Positions 1-8,450 of a DNA stretch of 64,000 nucleotides are shown piece after piece. Source of the DNA: Candidatus Chromulinivorax destructor (GTDB taxonomy: Bacteria; Babelota; Babeliae; Babelales; Chromulinivoraceae); the NCBI RefSeq assembly GCF_003366055.1, contig NZ_CP025544.1, positions 186,001 through 250,000 on the forward strand. The letters are read 5' to 3'. The notes under the pieces were generated by a model. That model did not search any database. It saw nothing but the letters and a program-made list of their open reading frames with translations, and was not told the origin of the DNA. Within the stretch, counting starts at the first letter, position 1; each line of letters starts with the position of its first letter. The position numbers and the translations under genes are program-made.

Positions 1-55
1 TTATGTATAACAATATTTTTTATATCGTTGTTAGCACTATATAATTGCTACTTAA

Positions 56-97
56 AAAAAAGGGTTCACATACAATTGAGTGTGTGAACCCTTTTTT
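56..97. terminator. Bidirectional hairpin terminator
   Basis: An inverted repeat with arms of about 17 bases (one mismatch) lies between an A-run and a T-run, the form of an intrinsic terminator. The arm contains GGTTCACA/TGTGTGAACC, which resembles the ends of the dispersed elements in this window; it could be a remnant or coincidence. Confidence 0.6.
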
Positions 98-116
98 ATT
101 ATAAATAAAAAGAAAT

Positions 117-150
117 TGGCCATCAAGACGGGATTAAATCTTGATGGCCA
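117..150 (-). terminator. Terminator of the secreted-protein gene at 198-641
   Basis: Perfect 12-base arms (TGGCCATCAAGA and its complement) with a 10-base loop. Read on the minus strand the stem is followed by a T-rich run, so it fits as the 3' end of the upstream minus-strand gene. Confidence 0.6.
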
Positions 151-197
151 TTGCAACGATATGGATTATACATCCAATGAAAAACTTCTAAATTGAA

Positions 198-641
198 TTA
201 TTCTGCACGATTAATTGTTAATTTTGAGTAACTTGCAGATCCACTGCCTACCGTAATTTCATAATTAAACGAATCATTGGTTGGGAAAAATTTGCGTTCT
301 TCATTTAACTTTGGACTGACAATCGTAACAAATTGACCTGCTTGGTTTGCAAGCTCTCCAGATTCATCTTTACCAAGACGAATAGCTACGACTTTTGTAC
401 AAGGTTCTTCTAAAATTTCTTCAAGGCACTGTCCATTAAAACACTCTTCATGAATCATAACAGATTCTTTTATATTCTTATAAAATGATAGATGCTCAAC
501 TTGCGGCTCATCATTCATAACATCATCACAATCAACATGGGTACTAATTATAACAGGGTTGCCTGTTTTATTGGTATAGGTTGCTGCCGAAAAATAACTT
601 GGCACTGCTGCGATGAGTAACAAAATATATATATTTTTCAT
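198..641 (-). CDS. Small secreted protein, function unknown
   Basis: Not recognised as a named family. The 147-residue product starts with a signal peptide (hydrophobic residues 5-19, then a small-residue stretch), so it is probably exported. The mature part is beta-rich by composition and contains four cysteines in the middle (about residues 38-81) that could form disulfides. Just after the signal peptide is a motif of the type N-x-T-x-x-P-x-I, which also appears at the start of the mature secreted proteins at 33534-34223 and 53476-54366. This suggests a shared N-terminal fold, but the similarity is weak and only seen by eye. A hairpin terminator follows at 117-150. Confidence 0.6.
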   Translation of the reverse strand: MKNIYILLLIAAVPSYFSAATYTNKTGNPVIISTHVDCDDVMNDEPQVEHLSFYKNIKESVMIHEECFNGQCLEEILEEPCTKVVAIRLGKDESGELANQAGQFVTIVSPKLNEERKFFPTNDSFNYEITVGSGSASYSKLTINRAE

Positions 642-779
642 AACTTACATTCCTATTTTTTTGCTTTATGTTTGGTATTTGCTTACCCTCACAAAAACAT
701 TATTGCAAATAGCAATTAGAAAAATCAATAAAAAAAATATTAATTTCATGGGTTAAATTCAATAGCGTGATTATAAGCA

Positions 780-818
780 AAAAAAGAAGAAGCAACCCCC
801 CGCTACTTCTTCTTTTTT
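780..818. terminator. Hairpin terminator downstream of the FabD-like gene
   Basis: Arms of 13 bases (AAAAAAGAAGAAG / CTTCTTCTTTTTT) around a C-rich loop. It can work on either strand and most likely ends the minus-strand transcript from 990-2093. Together with the element fragment at 843-926 it accounts for the gene-free stretch 642-989. Confidence 0.6.
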
Positions 819-842
819 ATACACATATTAAAATTTAAATCA

Positions 843-926
843 TGAGTGGCCGCTGCCACAAAACACTTTTTAGTGCATCAAGCGCACCTGCCTGCAGTTC
901 ACCAGAGTTTTTATAAAAAACGTAGA
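843..926 (+). repeat. Dispersed element family A, truncated copy
   Basis: Decayed copy lacking the left end and both terminal repeats. It keeps the GTGGC-CGCT-GCCAC hairpin, the TAGTGCATCA...CCTGCCTGCA block and the TTTTTATAAAAAACGTAG block in the same order as full copies such as 37803-38008. The hairpin stem is intact although the loop differs from most copies. Confidence 0.7.
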
Positions 927-989
927 ACAAAACTTTCTCATGAAAATTGAGTTTGCAAAGCCTAAAATTTTTACCATGCTTGATAAAGC

Positions 990-2093
990 TTAGGCAAGCT
1001 CTTCGCCTTCTTCAATATCATAATCTCCAGGCAGCTCATTAATTAAATCAGCTCTGGTTAAATCAGTTGGCTCAACAACAGCATCATCGTCAATATGGCA
1101 AGTCCCCATCGAAATCTGGTCTGGTTTATCTGATTCTTCAAATTCTGCTTTATGCTCTTGTAAAAACGATTGCAATGCTTGCAGGTCATCTAAATTTTCA
1201 ATCGTATAAATTTCTTTTTCTGGATATTTTAATCGAGCCCATTCAGCAAGCTGCTTGCCAGGACCAACACTGATCAAAACATCACACCCAACAAAACCAT
1301 GCATAACTTCATCCCACTGCAATGGACTATTAACACGCCGCATAATCGCAGATTCAAGCGCATCAGCTGACGTAACATACACACCATCAACACTGGTAAT
1401 AACCGGTGTTTTTAATGATTTAAAATCAATTTTAAAAAAATAAGGCGCTAATTGTGCAACGACAGCATCTACGATTGGGCTGTGCAATCCGTAGGCTGCA
1501 GGTAACTCTTTAACTTTACGAATTTCTTGCTCTTTGCAATACTCTTTAATCTGAGCAATTAACTGCGCATCACCTGCTATAGCAAAGTTATCATCAGTAT
1601 TGTAAGCTGCAATAAAAACTTTTTTATCATCAGTTGAATATTTTGCGCACAACTCAGTTAAACTTTCTTTGGTAAATCCGCGCGAAAGAACTAACACCGA
1701 GTAATTTTTATGCTCACCAATAAATTCTTTAAATATACGAGCATATTTTGACAAGAGATACATACTATCAGCAAAACTTAACGAGCCACACGCAACAGCT
1801 GCAGCATATTCGCCTATGCCATACCCCGCAATAAAATCTGGGCGCAAACCAGATTCTGCTAACTGTGCATAAATTGCTGTTTCCAATAACAAAATTGCCA
1901 AGTACCCTTTGTCGATCTCAGACATCTCAGCATCTGATGCTGCAAAACATAATTGCACAAAATTAATATCAAAGCACATCGATGCTTGTTCAAAAAGATC
2001 CTGAACTAAACGCGATTCATCATATAATTTTTTCCCCATACCGACGAACTGCTCGCCATAACCAGGAAATAAAATACCAACTGTTTTCTTCAT
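990..2093 (-). CDS. FabD-like acyltransferase homologue lacking the catalytic serine
   Basis: The 367-residue protein has the acyltransferase fold of malonyl-CoA:ACP transacylase (FabD). Visible landmarks are PGYGEQFVGMG near the N-terminus (usual PGQGSQ), GYGIGEYAAAVACGSLSF (usual GHSLGEY), a LHSP motif with the second catalytic His, and VGPGKQL near residue 280. The nucleophile serine of GHSxG is glycine here (codon GGC), its neighbouring His is Tyr, and the Arg that binds malonate appears replaced. If active at all it cannot use the normal ping-pong mechanism, so a regulatory or structural role is possible. A C-terminal acidic tail of about 60 residues is extra. The start is the ATG at 2093, preceded by GGGGGAG; a longer frame would begin at a TTG inside that site. 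Confidence 0.75.
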   Translation of the reverse strand: MKKTVGILFPGYGEQFVGMGKKLYDESRLVQDLFEQASMCFDINFVQLCFAASDAEMSEIDKGYLAILLLETAIYAQLAESGLRPDFIAGYGIGEYAAAVACGSLSFADSMYLLSKYARIFKEFIGEHKNYSVLVLSRGFTKESLTELCAKYSTDDKKVFIAAYNTDDNFAIAGDAQLIAQIKEYCKEQEIRKVKELPAAYGLHSPIVDAVVAQLAPYFFKIDFKSLKTPVITSVDGVYVTSADALESAIMRRVNSPLQWDEVMHGFVGCDVLISVGPGKQLAEWARLKYPEKEIYTIENLDDLQALQSFLQEHKAEFEESDKPDQISMGTCHIDDDAVVEPTDLTRADLINELPGDYDIEEGEELA

Positions 2094-2246
2094 CACTCCC
2101 CCTATCAAAAAAACTATTGCATACCTGATAAGATATTCTCAATTGCAAAAGCCATTGGGCTTTTTCTTACAATTTTTACCAGTGTAAGAAATTTACCAGT
2201 GCAGGATCAACCAATTTGCTAAATATTATGATGACACAATAAACCT

Positions 2247-2451
2247 TAGGTTGTGTGAACCAAATTTTTATTATCAATTTTTGCCCTTTGCTTTTTATAA
2301 AAACTTCGTGAATCTGCTTGCAGGTGGGCCTCATGCACTCTTTTTCAAACTCAAAAATCGCATAGTGGGGCCCTATCACCAATGTTTCCGGAGATGAGCG
2401 CAACGATATCGCAGGTTTGTATCCACTTTTAAATTTAGTTCACACAGCCTA
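2247..2451 (-). repeat. Dispersed element family A, full-length short form
   Basis: About 205 bp with inverted termini: left TA-GGTTGTGTGAACCAAATTT, right AAATTTAGTTCACACAGCC-TA. Inside, in reverse orientation, are the TTTTTATAAAAAC, GCCTCATGCACTCTTTTT, TTTCCGGAGATGAGCG and CGATATCGCAGG blocks. The GC-rich hairpin has drifted (GTGGGGCCCTATCAC). It has no optional module. It occupies most of the gap between the FabD-like gene and the ankyrin gene. Confidence 0.85.
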
Positions 2452-2558
2452 GAAAACCAATTTTAAAATACATTCAAACAGAGATATTGATACAGACTTA
2501 AAAAATGTAGTATATTTCTAATATGCAACATTTTTCATGAAAATAAAGGTCATTGTCT

Positions 2559-3077
2559 ATGAAAAAAATAGTTAAAATAGTTGTGTACGCTTTTGCTATA
2601 AGCTTTATCAACAAACTTATACAAAGTCAGCCTGTTATAGACAAACAAGCAATAACTCCACGTACAAATCTTACCGATAATAAAAATTCAGCTTCATCTC
2701 AACTGAACCAACTACAACATCTCCATAATCGATGGAAAAGAAAACAACTACCAAATAGTTCCGAAGTTGCTCCTGAGATGGCTACAATTTATGATAATCA
2801 AGATGCTCCAGTACATTATGCAAGCAATGAATATCCACTTATAACAGCAGCTAAAAAAAATGATCTTGAAACAATTAAAAAGCTGCTTGAACAAAAAGTA
2901 GATGTCAATGTGCGAGATCTTACCAATAAAACTGCGTATGATTATGCGGTGGCAAACTCAAACAGTTGGATTCGATCAACAGAGCGAAAAAATCGAGCTT
3001 TGCAAATAAGTAAGCTCATAGAACCTGATATATATGATTATAAAAATCCTGATGGATCGATAAAAGAAATTGATTAA
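2559..3077 (+). CDS. Secreted ankyrin-repeat protein, short
   Basis: 172 residues with an N-terminal signal peptide or anchor (residues 5-20) and, at about residues 88-135, one clear ankyrin repeat plus the start of a second (NEYPLITAAKKNDLETIKKLL, then DVNVRDLTNKTAYDYA). Ankyrin repeats mediate protein binding; in host-associated bacteria such exported proteins are often effectors, but nothing here proves that. The region between signal and repeat is Asn/Gln-rich and probably disordered. The ATG at 2559 is used; the frame also opens at a TTG six bases earlier. Its upstream neighbour is the element at 2247-2451, and another element follows the stop. Confidence 0.7.
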   Translation: MKKIVKIVVYAFAISFINKLIQSQPVIDKQAITPRTNLTDNKNSASSQLNQLQHLHNRWKRKQLPNSSEVAPEMATIYDNQDAPVHYASNEYPLITAAKKNDLETIKKLLEQKVDVNVRDLTNKTAYDYAVANSNSWIRSTERKNRALQISKLIEPDIYDYKNPDGSIKEID

Positions 3078-3103
3078 AAAATTATACAATTTTAAAAAGG
3101 CTC

Positions 3104-3386
3104 TAGGTTGAGCAAACCAAATTTTTAGGAGAGAGTTTTGCAATACGTTTTCTAAAAAAACTTCGGGAATTTGCTTGCCGGTTGGCCTGATGCACTCTTT
3201 TTAAATCTTAGCCAGGTTTCATATCTTAAAGTTTGCTTCGTTTGTTGCATAGATTGACGTGTTTTTCATTAAATAAGCGTAACGTGGCCGCCGCTACCCA
3301 TATTTCCGGCTGTGTCCGGCATAGCTTTATGCGAAGCCTGGGAGATGAATGAAGCGATATCGCAAGTTTTTATCAATTTTTAAATT
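3104..3386 (-). repeat. Dispersed element family A, long form with extra insertion
   Basis: The left terminus TA-GGTTGAGCAAACCAAATTT is present; the right terminus is lost next to the palindrome at 3387. The copy carries the optional module at about 3202-3272 (AGTTTGCTTCGTTTGTTGCA...). The hairpin GTGGC-CGCC-GCTAC keeps pairing through one G-T wobble. About 30 extra bases, themselves a small inverted repeat (CCGGCATAGC...GCGAAGCCTGG), interrupt the TTTCCGGAGATGAGCG block. The short reading frame over it is not a gene. Confidence 0.8.
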
Positions 3387-3440
3387 TAAAGCAGACAAAG
3401 GCCTACAACATAATTATGCTGTAGGCCTTTGTCTGCTTTA
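3387..3440. repeat. Near-perfect 54-base palindrome
   Basis: Two 27-base arms with a single mismatch and almost no loop, centred on TAATTA; the outer 20 bases of each arm pair perfectly. It lies between convergent genes and abuts the broken right end of the element at 3104-3386. It could act as a terminator for the plus-strand ankyrin gene, but there is no strong T-run, so the role is uncertain. Confidence 0.7.
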
Positions 3441-3593
3441 TAAACCAACATGTAAAAGTAGTACAATATGCTGCACTATCGCTTTGCTTACTTATAAAAA
3501 AAATCTAGCGCCAGCAATTCTATACTTTTAAAATTTTAAAAAGAATGGAGCAGCCACACTTGCCTGCACACCCCTGAAGCTTGAATAAAAAAC

Positions 3594-3611
3594 GTGTGAA
3601 AAAACTCACAC
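3594..3611 (-). terminator. Terminator of the coiled-coil secreted protein
   Basis: GTGTGA/TCACAC stem; on the minus strand it is followed by CGTTTTTTATT. It lies 9 bases beyond the stop of the gene at 3620-4801. Confidence 0.6.
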
Positions 3612-3619
3612 TATACACC

Positions 3620-4801
3620 TTAACTGGTTTTAGTAATTTTTAATAAATTCTTGATTATGGTAAATTTTTTATTGTTATCATAATAAAAATCATAATCTAA
3701 TCCATCATCATCATTATCAAAAAGCTCTATTCCTTTTTTTATTTTTATATCAAGCATCTCTAAATATAAGCTGATACTAGAATTTATATGGCAATCAAAA
3801 TGTTTAAGCTGTTGCAATAAGCTATATAAATCATTGTACTGATCTAAAAAATTTTCATCGTCATACGCATTATAACCACCTTGTTCTATTTCAAGATCTT
3901 TAATCATAGTCCATAAAAGATTCTCAATTGATGCTTCTACATGTAACTGTGCTGATGATAAAGCAATCTTTTTATCTGTATGCAAAATATATTTATTTTT
4001 AGATTTATTTTGATGCATATATTTCTCATCAAAATCTTTTATTTTACACTCTAGAGCAACAATGCACGCTGTTTCTTTAAGAAATAATTCTTCAGCTTCT
4101 TGCTTTTCTTGCTCTGCAATTTTTGCAGCTTTTCTTCGTGCATTTTTTGCATCTTGTCGTAATTTTTCTTTAGCTTTTTTTGCTAATTTTTGAGCCTCTT
4201 GCTCTGCTTGTAATGCAAGTTGCTGATTTTTTTTACTATTTTTTTTACCGCTCACAACAGGAGTCTTAATACAATCTTGTATTTCATGAAGACCCATCCC
4301 GCACGATATGTTTTTGTTGCAAACTTCTTGCTGCTCTATAACATCATATTCTTGAATAAAAGTATCGGTTGATTGAGTAAAATCAGTTTCAGAAATATTT
4401 TCATCAGTAATTGAACTCATAGATTGCAAAGATACTGAAGACGGCTTACTCCCCAATGGTTCTAATTTTTTTTCAAGGCATCGCTGCGTCCAAGGTGTAT
4501 TTTGTATATCTTCAGGTAGTTGTTGATAAAAATCACGAAACAAATGTTCATCTTTATTATTTTTTAAAATTTCAGATTGTTTATAACCCCAACAGGTCAC
4601 AAACGATTGAAAAGCTTCATCTGAATATTCTACGATTTGTTCTTCAAGACTCAAAGTTTTTTCTTCGTGAAGGGTTGTATGCAAAGATCTACTATCTTGA
4701 AACTTACAATTATCTGATTGTAATGATGCGTTCATACAATAAGTCATCGTTATAAATACAAAAAAATATATGCATACGACAACGACTGATTTGTTTTTCA
4801 T
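3620..4801 (-). CDS. Secreted coiled-coil protein, function unknown
   Basis: 393 residues, not assignable to a named family. A signal peptide or anchor spans residues 5-23. About residues 185-250 form a Lys/Glu/Ala-rich heptad stretch (QALQAEQEAQKLAKKAKE...), a strong coiled-coil candidate. The rest is low-complexity and acidic, with Asp/Asn/Tyr-rich runs near the C-terminus. A similar architecture (signal peptide plus long charged helix) is found in the proteins at 11533-13077 and 16988-19147, so these may be a lineage-specific class of exported proteins. The ATG at 4801 is chosen because AAGGAAG lies about 10 bases upstream and the signal peptide starts there. Confidence 0.65.
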   Translation of the reverse strand: MKNKSVVVVCIYFFVFITMTYCMNASLQSDNCKFQDSRSLHTTLHEEKTLSLEEQIVEYSDEAFQSFVTCWGYKQSEILKNNKDEHLFRDFYQQLPEDIQNTPWTQRCLEKKLEPLGSKPSSVSLQSMSSITDENISETDFTQSTDTFIQEYDVIEQQEVCNKNISCGMGLHEIQDCIKTPVVSGKKNSKKNQQLALQAEQEAQKLAKKAKEKLRQDAKNARRKAAKIAEQEKQEAEELFLKETACIVALECKIKDFDEKYMHQNKSKNKYILHTDKKIALSSAQLHVEASIENLLWTMIKDLEIEQGGYNAYDDENFLDQYNDLYSLLQQLKHFDCHINSSISLYLEMLDIKIKKGIELFDNDDDGLDYDFYYDNNKKFTIIKNLLKITKTS

Positions 4802-5107
4802 AATTTTGTTCTTCCTTTTATACAACTTATTAAATTTAATTTAAAAACAAGCAACTTTTGTATATATTTTTTAATACAAAACCTGCAGAATATCTTACAA
4901 AAATAACAAAAATAATACAAATCGTCAAAGAACATGATTTCAAAGTGAAATTATCACAAATATTTCATAAGGTAAGTACCGCAATACTATAGGTTTTTAT
5001 GCAGTTTTCAATTTATTTTAAATAGCCAAGCATATTTTTATAGTCGCAATGTAAGACTTTATCATTATTAATATCATGCATATCAAGTAACTAATAAAAT
5101 GACCCTG

Positions 5108-5136
5108 TTGACAATTATCCAAACCAAAATTATTAT
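5108..5136 (+). promoter_or_regulatory. Sigma-70-type promoter of the gene at 5186
   Basis: TTGACA (5108-5113), 17-base spacer, TATTAT (5131-5136), about 50 bases before the ATG. It is one of the closest matches to consensus in the window. It lies in the 384-base divergent gap 4802-5185, which otherwise shows only AT-rich sequence. Confidence 0.65.
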
Positions 5137-5185
5137 TTCAAATAGAAACTATTAATAAGCTGTACATACTAAAACAAGGATAAAA

Positions 5186-5557
5186 ATGAAAAACAAATTC
5201 AAATCAGTAATAATAAGCTCACTATTATTTATTGGATTATCACCATCTGTTCATGCTGAAGTAGCATATAACAAAGTAACGCGTAAATTTTATTCAATTG
5301 GTGCTGATAAAAAAGTAGATCAAAATGAATATCACAATATTATCATATCATTATTTAAAATTATGAACTCAGATCAAACTGGAGATATAAATATTATACA
5401 CAAAAAAATGCTACAGTTATTAAAGTCAAAAAAAACAGCTGCGAGCAAAAGAGTTCTTTTTGAACTAGAACATTATCAAGCAAACTTATTATCTTCAATA
5501 GCTTTGTTCTTAACAGAAGAAGAAGCTTTCGATTTATACCAACAAATTATAGAGTAA
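5186..5557 (+). CDS. Small secreted protein, function unknown
   Basis: 123 residues with a textbook signal peptide: KNKFK, a hydrophobic core and a cleavage motif VHA about residue 25. The mature part of about 98 residues is mostly helical and charged, with no cysteines, and matches nothing I recognise. A well-formed promoter lies at 5108-5136 and GGATAAAA precedes the ATG. It is expressed as a single gene, followed by the structured stretch at 5556-5645 and the terminator at 5667-5700. Confidence 0.65.
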   Translation: MKNKFKSVIISSLLFIGLSPSVHAEVAYNKVTRKFYSIGADKKVDQNEYHNIIISLFKIMNSDQTGDINIIHKKMLQLLKSKKTAASKRVLFELEHYQANLLSSIALFLTEEEAFDLYQQIIE

Positions 5558-5645
5558 TGACCCCGGACTGAAGTCCAGGGCTTTGAAAAATGAAAACGGT
5601 CATTCATCCCAGGGCTTAAAAGACCAAGGGTTTTCTGACCGGTGT
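5556..5645. repeat. Structured intergenic stretch with nested inverted repeats
   Basis: AATGACC (5556-5562) pairs with GGTCATT (5598-5604). Inside lies GGACTGAAGTCC, and CCAGGGCTT occurs twice as a direct repeat. GGTCA/TGACC then brackets 5598-5640. It is more GC-rich than its surroundings, like the dispersed elements, but shares no obvious blocks with them. It may be a single copy here of another repeat family. Confidence 0.4.
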
Positions 5646-5666
5646 AATAAATACCTATAATATAAT

Positions 5667-5700
5667 AAAAATGGTTGGATATGAATGTCCAACCATTTTT
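5667..5700. terminator. Bidirectional terminator between 5186 gene and gltX
   Basis: Perfect 13-base arms AAAAATGGTTGGA / TCCAACCATTTTT with an 8-base loop, ending both the plus-strand gene at 5186 and gltX on the minus strand. Confidence 0.75.
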
Positions 5701-5710
5701 ATTATTGCAA

Positions 5711-7141
5711 CTATAAATTCTTCTTAAAAAACTCTTGTAATCGATGTAGCATTTCATCTTTACCAAGAATTTCGATCATATCAAATATTCCTGGGCCATG
5801 ACTACTACCGATTAACGCAATACGCATTGGTTGAGCAATCGCAGGAAATTTAAGATCATGGTCTTTTGCAAATGTTTTTACAATTTCTTGTAATTGAATT
5901 TTATCAATATGAGCATATTGCAACTCATCTGCAAGAATTCTTAATTTTTCTATGACTGCTGGTGTAATCCATTGAGCTGTACTTTCTGTATCATATACTT
6001 TTGGTGCATGATACAAGCTCAACACACCTTGTACAAGCTCGCGTAATGTTTGCGACCGGTCTTTATATAAAGTAATCGCAGCTTGCAGCTGAGACTGACT
6101 CCATGCAGATGTCTGACTTACTAAATTTATTTCTAAATTTTGATTAATCAGCGAACACAACTCTTGTGCTGACTTGGCTTTAATATACACGCTATTTAAC
6201 CAAAGCAGTTTATTATAATCAAAAATAGCACCTGACGTACTAACATCTTGAATCTTAAAGTGTTTGATCATTTCGTCAGTCGTAAAAACTTCTTGATCAC
6301 CATGCGACCAACCAAGGCGCACTAAATAATTACATAAAGCATCTGCTAGAAAACCTTTGTCTTTATAATCTTGTACACCGACAGCTGCATCTCGTTTGCT
6401 TAATTTTTGTCCATTAGAACCTAAAATTAATGATACGTGACCAAACTGAGGAACTGACCAACCAAAAGCTTTGTATAACAAAATTTGCTTACCGGTATTA
6501 ACAATGTGATCTTCACCGCGAATAACATGAGAAATTCTCATGAAATGGTCATCAACAACAACTGCAAAATTATAGGTCATACCGCCATCAGAACGCGTAA
6601 TAACAAAATCATCGATATGTTGCGTTGGCAAAGTAACTTTACCACGAATCAAATCGTCAAATGTTAAAATCTCATCATCAATTTCTACTTTAAAACGCAC
6701 AACATACGAATGATTTTTGATCTCTTCTTTAGTTGGTTTTTTATTGCGACAAGTTTTATCATAAATATACGTTTCTTTATCTTCTTGCGCTGACTCACGT
6801 TTTTGCTGAAGCTCATCTACTGAACAAAAACAGTAGTAAGCTTTACCTTTTGCAAGTAACTCATCAACTGCTTTTTGATGTTCTGATTGTCGTGCATGTT
6901 GATAGACAAACGGCTCATCAGCTTTAATTCCTGCCCATTGCAAAGAAGAGACAATCGCATACTCATATTCTTGAGAAAATCGATCACGATCAGTATCTTC
7001 AATTCGTACTAAAAAAAGCCCGTCTTCATGACGAGCAAACAACCAATTAAATAATGCTGTTCGTAATCCACCGATATGTAAAAACCCAGTTGGGGAAGGT
7101 GCGAATCGAACTCGCACCTTATTTTTATTTTTTATATTCAT
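5711..7141 (-). CDS. gltX: Glutamyl-tRNA synthetase
   Basis: Class I synthetase that charges tRNA-Glu (or both tRNA-Glu and tRNA-Gln when no GlnRS exists; not decidable here). 476 residues is the family's usual length. The signature PSPTGFLHIGG (HIGH box) is at residues 16-26 and KLSKRDA (KMSKS box) near residue 245; the helical anticodon-binding half follows. The gene lies 7 bases after the stop of the TPR membrane protein at 7149-7910, so the two are probably co-transcribed. Many bacteria carry GluRS unlinked, so the pairing says little about the partner's function. It ends at the bidirectional terminator 5667-5700. Confidence 0.95.
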   Translation of the reverse strand: MNIKNKNKVRVRFAPSPTGFLHIGGLRTALFNWLFARHEDGLFLVRIEDTDRDRFSQEYEYAIVSSLQWAGIKADEPFVYQHARQSEHQKAVDELLAKGKAYYCFCSVDELQQKRESAQEDKETYIYDKTCRNKKPTKEEIKNHSYVVRFKVEIDDEILTFDDLIRGKVTLPTQHIDDFVITRSDGGMTYNFAVVVDDHFMRISHVIRGEDHIVNTGKQILLYKAFGWSVPQFGHVSLILGSNGQKLSKRDAAVGVQDYKDKGFLADALCNYLVRLGWSHGDQEVFTTDEMIKHFKIQDVSTSGAIFDYNKLLWLNSVYIKAKSAQELCSLINQNLEINLVSQTSAWSQSQLQAAITLYKDRSQTLRELVQGVLSLYHAPKVYDTESTAQWITPAVIEKLRILADELQYAHIDKIQLQEIVKTFAKDHDLKFPAIAQPMRIALIGSSHGPGIFDMIEILGKDEMLHRLQEFFKKNL

Positions 7142-7148
7142 CTAAAAG

Positions 7149-7910
7149 TTAGTTACTTACGTTCATATCAATATGTAATGATTTTAATTTTTCTTGTGCT
7201 TGAGCTACAAATGGCGATGGAACTAAAGCTTTATCTGCCTGAGTTATTGCTAATTTTTTCCATGATACAATTGCAGCAGACATGTCACCTTGTGATGCTT
7301 GATAAAGAGCAAGTGTATGCAAAGCATCTTGGTAATAGTAATTTTCGTTATTATCAGCCATGAGTTTTAAATCTTGTACTGCTGATGCAGCAACTGCTTC
7401 ATCTTTACTATCAAGTGACATTTTAATTAGTTTAAGATTAAACATATCATAGTAAATAGATTTTTTTGGCAATTGAGCAAGCCCTTTTTTCATCAAAGTT
7501 ATTGCTTGAGCAAGATCACCTTCTTTTTGCAATACAAGATCTGCTTGATAAAATACAAAGAATGGTGACAATGATGAACCTGTATGCTGCTTTGCAATTG
7601 CTTCAAGCAACAACTCAGTATCTTCAAATGGATTTTCTACCTGTTCTGATTCTGGTAATTCTTGTTGCTTTCTTGCAGCTTCAAGTGACTTTTCATATGA
7701 TTTTGAAATTTCAACTAATCCAGCAAATGCCTGAACATTATTACTTTTTTGATACCACGTTACCAAAGCATACCCGCATGATACTAATGCAAATAAAATA
7801 ACTGCAGCTATAAGCTCACGTACATATTTTATTTGAGTATATTGCATAAAAGATTGAGAGTAACCAGCTGACATATTTTTAACTGTATCGTTATTATGTT
7901 TCATATTCAT
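7149..7910 (-). CDS. Single-pass membrane protein with TPR-like domain (YfgM-like)
   Basis: 253 residues: a cytoplasmic N-terminus of about 30 residues, one transmembrane helix (about 33-52, AAVILFALVSCGYALVTWY), then an exported helical domain with TPR-type pairs (QADLVLQKEGDLAQAITLMKKGL, ALYQASQGDMSAAIVSWKKLA). This is the layout of the YfgM/TPR_21 family, which associates with the Sec translocon and outer-membrane assembly in proteobacteria. Assignment is by architecture, not close identity. It sits directly upstream of gltX with a 7-base gap. Confidence 0.65.
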   Translation of the reverse strand: MNMKHNNDTVKNMSAGYSQSFMQYTQIKYVRELIAAVILFALVSCGYALVTWYQKSNNVQAFAGLVEISKSYEKSLEAARKQQELPESEQVENPFEDTELLLEAIAKQHTGSSLSPFFVFYQADLVLQKEGDLAQAITLMKKGLAQLPKKSIYYDMFNLKLIKMSLDSKDEAVAASAVQDLKLMADNNENYYYQDALHTLALYQASQGDMSAAIVSWKKLAITQADKALVPSPFVAQAQEKLKSLHIDMNVSN

Positions 7911-8189
7911 GAATTTTACCCTATTTTTATTGCGGAAAATGATTATAAAATTTTACTCAAAAGTAGCAGAAATGACCAAAAACTCAAGATCTATTAAAAA
8001 ATGTGTATATCTAAATTAGAAGCTGATTATGCTATCTTCTGTAAAACAAATTTTTAAAATATAAAAACCTTTGATATAGCTTTGATTATTAACGAAAACA
8101 ATGATGTTCAAGTTTTTATATACAAGGTAAGGCAAAACTTTCCCCGCTTACTTAATTACAGCACGCCTCTATAAAACATGCTATACAAA

Positions 8190-8350
8190 AACCTACGATA
8201 TCACTCCGCTCATCTCAAAAAACAGTTGTGGCGGCGGCCACTTTACGCTTTTTCATCTAAAAAAAGAGTGCATTAAGCCCATCGGCCTGCAGGTCCCCGG
8301 AATTTTTATAAAAATTGTAGGGCAAGACTCTATAATAAAAATTTATTTCA
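8190..8350 (+). repeat. Dispersed element family A, copy with decayed ends
   Basis: Contains CCTACGATATCACTCCGCTCATCT, the hairpin GTGGC-GGCG-GCCAC, TTTACGCTTTTT, GAGTGCATTAAGCCCATCGGCCTGCAG and CCCGGAATTTTTATAAAAATTGTAGGG in the usual order; no optional module. The terminal repeats are not recognisable. It fills the 540-base space 7911-8450 together with the rpmF terminator; the remaining part (7911-8189) is AT-rich with no visible gene. Confidence 0.8.
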
Positions 8351-8371
8351 GACACCATGAAAATTTTTTAA

Positions 8372-8411
8372 AAAGAAAGAGCGATATTATAAAAATACCG
8401 CTCTTTCTTTA
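8372..8411 (-). terminator. Terminator of rpmF
   Basis: AAAGAAAGAGCG / CGCTCTTTCTTT arms with a T-rich run on the minus strand, about 40 bases beyond the rpmF stop. Confidence 0.7.
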
Positions 8412-8450
8412 ATTTATTGCTACTGCAAAATCTTCTTTGTTAAAAAACTC

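Noticed and set aside
56-97. Terminator at 56-97 as a further element copy
   Set aside because: Only about 10 bases resemble the element ends and no core blocks are present.
2176-2403. Open frame of 75 codons on the minus strand
   Set aside because: It lies almost entirely inside a dispersed element; the same sequence in other copies is not open, and there is no binding site.
3349-3531. Open frame of 60 codons over element end and palindrome
   Set aside because: Composed of element plus palindrome sequence; no ribosome binding site or conserved product.
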